DNA of 5,128 nucleotides, taken from NCBI GenBank assembly GCA_934085635.1, contig CAKOHL010000072.1:1-5128 (forward strand). Direction: 5' to 3'. Both the position numbers and the translations under genes were made by a program. Below the pieces are notes generated by a model. The model was not told the origin of the DNA, made no database searches, and was given only the letters and a program-made list of their open reading frames with translations. Origin of the DNA: an uncultured Bacilli bacterium. GTDB lineage: Bacteria; Bacillota_I; Bacilli_A; RF39; UBA660. The first letter of the stretch is position 1. Each line of letters starts with the position of its first letter. This document shows, piece after piece, positions 5,079 through 5,128 of this stretch.

Positions 5079-5128
5079 TTATTCTCCTTTCACAAGTACA
5101 AAATCAATATGTCTAGTCTCTTTATTAG
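5079..5128 (-). CDS. rnr: 3' end of RNase R gene (last 16 codons)
   Basis: Read on the minus strand from the window edge, the frame ending in TAA (5081-5079) gives NKETRHIDFVLVKGE, preceded by two bases of a partial codon. The ETR-x-IDFVLV pattern is the typical end of the S1 domain in RNase R, the 3'-5' exoribonuclease that degrades structured RNA and tmRNA-tagged messages. Its position 12 bp upstream of smpB in the same direction is the usual Bacillota arrangement. The long Lys-rich tail found in some RNase R proteins is absent. Only the C-terminus is visible, so the call rests on this short motif and the neighbour. Confidence 0.8.
   Translation of the reverse strand, partial: NKETRHIDFVLVKGE

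Noticed and set aside
1..5128. UGA reassigned to Trp or unused as in mycoplasmas
   Set aside because: Trp codons checked in RpoD, the UPF0316 protein and the DnaG end are TGG and the genes are full length without in-frame TGA. The absence of TGA as a stop in seven genes is too small a sample in such AT-rich DNA.
1021..5128. Frequent CTAG tetranucleotides, seen about 20 times
   Set aside because: CTAG is rare in many bacteria, but the count is about what base composition predicts here and follows from common codon pairs such as xCT-AGA and ACT-AGT; no spacing pattern was seen.
1..5128. Novel defence, mobile or RNA-guided system
   Set aside because: Every substantial reading frame is a core housekeeping gene or a known small family; there are no direct repeat arrays, inverted-repeat ends, integrase or nuclease genes.

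Overview
This is an AT-rich window, judged by eye at roughly 30% GC. It has strong AGGAGG-type ribosome binding sites, Lys/Asn/Ile-rich proteins, AGA arginine codons and TAA/TAG stops. The gene content (RNase R-SmpB pair, UPF0316-type membrane protein, DnaG, SigA-type RpoD, TrmK, and a small protein like VrrA/YqfQ) points to a low-GC Bacillota or a Mollicutes-like relative, perhaps an uncultured gut Bacilli lineage. Trp is read as TGG in the intact genes (for example RpoD and the DnaG C-terminus), so there is no sign of the mycoplasma UGA=Trp code.

Almost everything is on the minus strand and is read right to left. Bases 5128-5079 hold the last codons of an RNase R gene. Next come smpB, a 77-bp spacer with a near-consensus sigma-A promoter, a UPF0316 (DUF5698/DUF2179) membrane protein, dnaG, rpoD and trmK. 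The last four are packed at 24 bp, -7 bp and -8 bp and look like one operon: an extended macromolecular synthesis operon (primase plus housekeeping sigma factor) with a membrane protein in front and a tRNA methyltransferase behind. It ends at an AT-rich hairpin with a U7 tract that overlaps the trmK stop codon. A small plus-strand gene, VrrA/YqfQ-like, converges on the same hairpin from the left. At the far left edge the first 17 codons of another minus-strand gene, with a good ribosome binding site, run off the window.

The jobs are core information processing: RNA decay and ribosome rescue (RNase R, SmpB), replication priming (DnaG), transcription initiation (RpoD) and tRNA modification (TrmK). 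I found no mobile element, CRISPR array, tRNA/rRNA gene or defence system. The most unusual feature is that RpoD carries two tandem copies of sigma region 1.1. Secondary points are a short SmpB C-terminal tail, an odd smpB start region, mutually exclusive hairpins at the UPF0316/dnaG junction, and altered motif residues in TrmK and DnaG.
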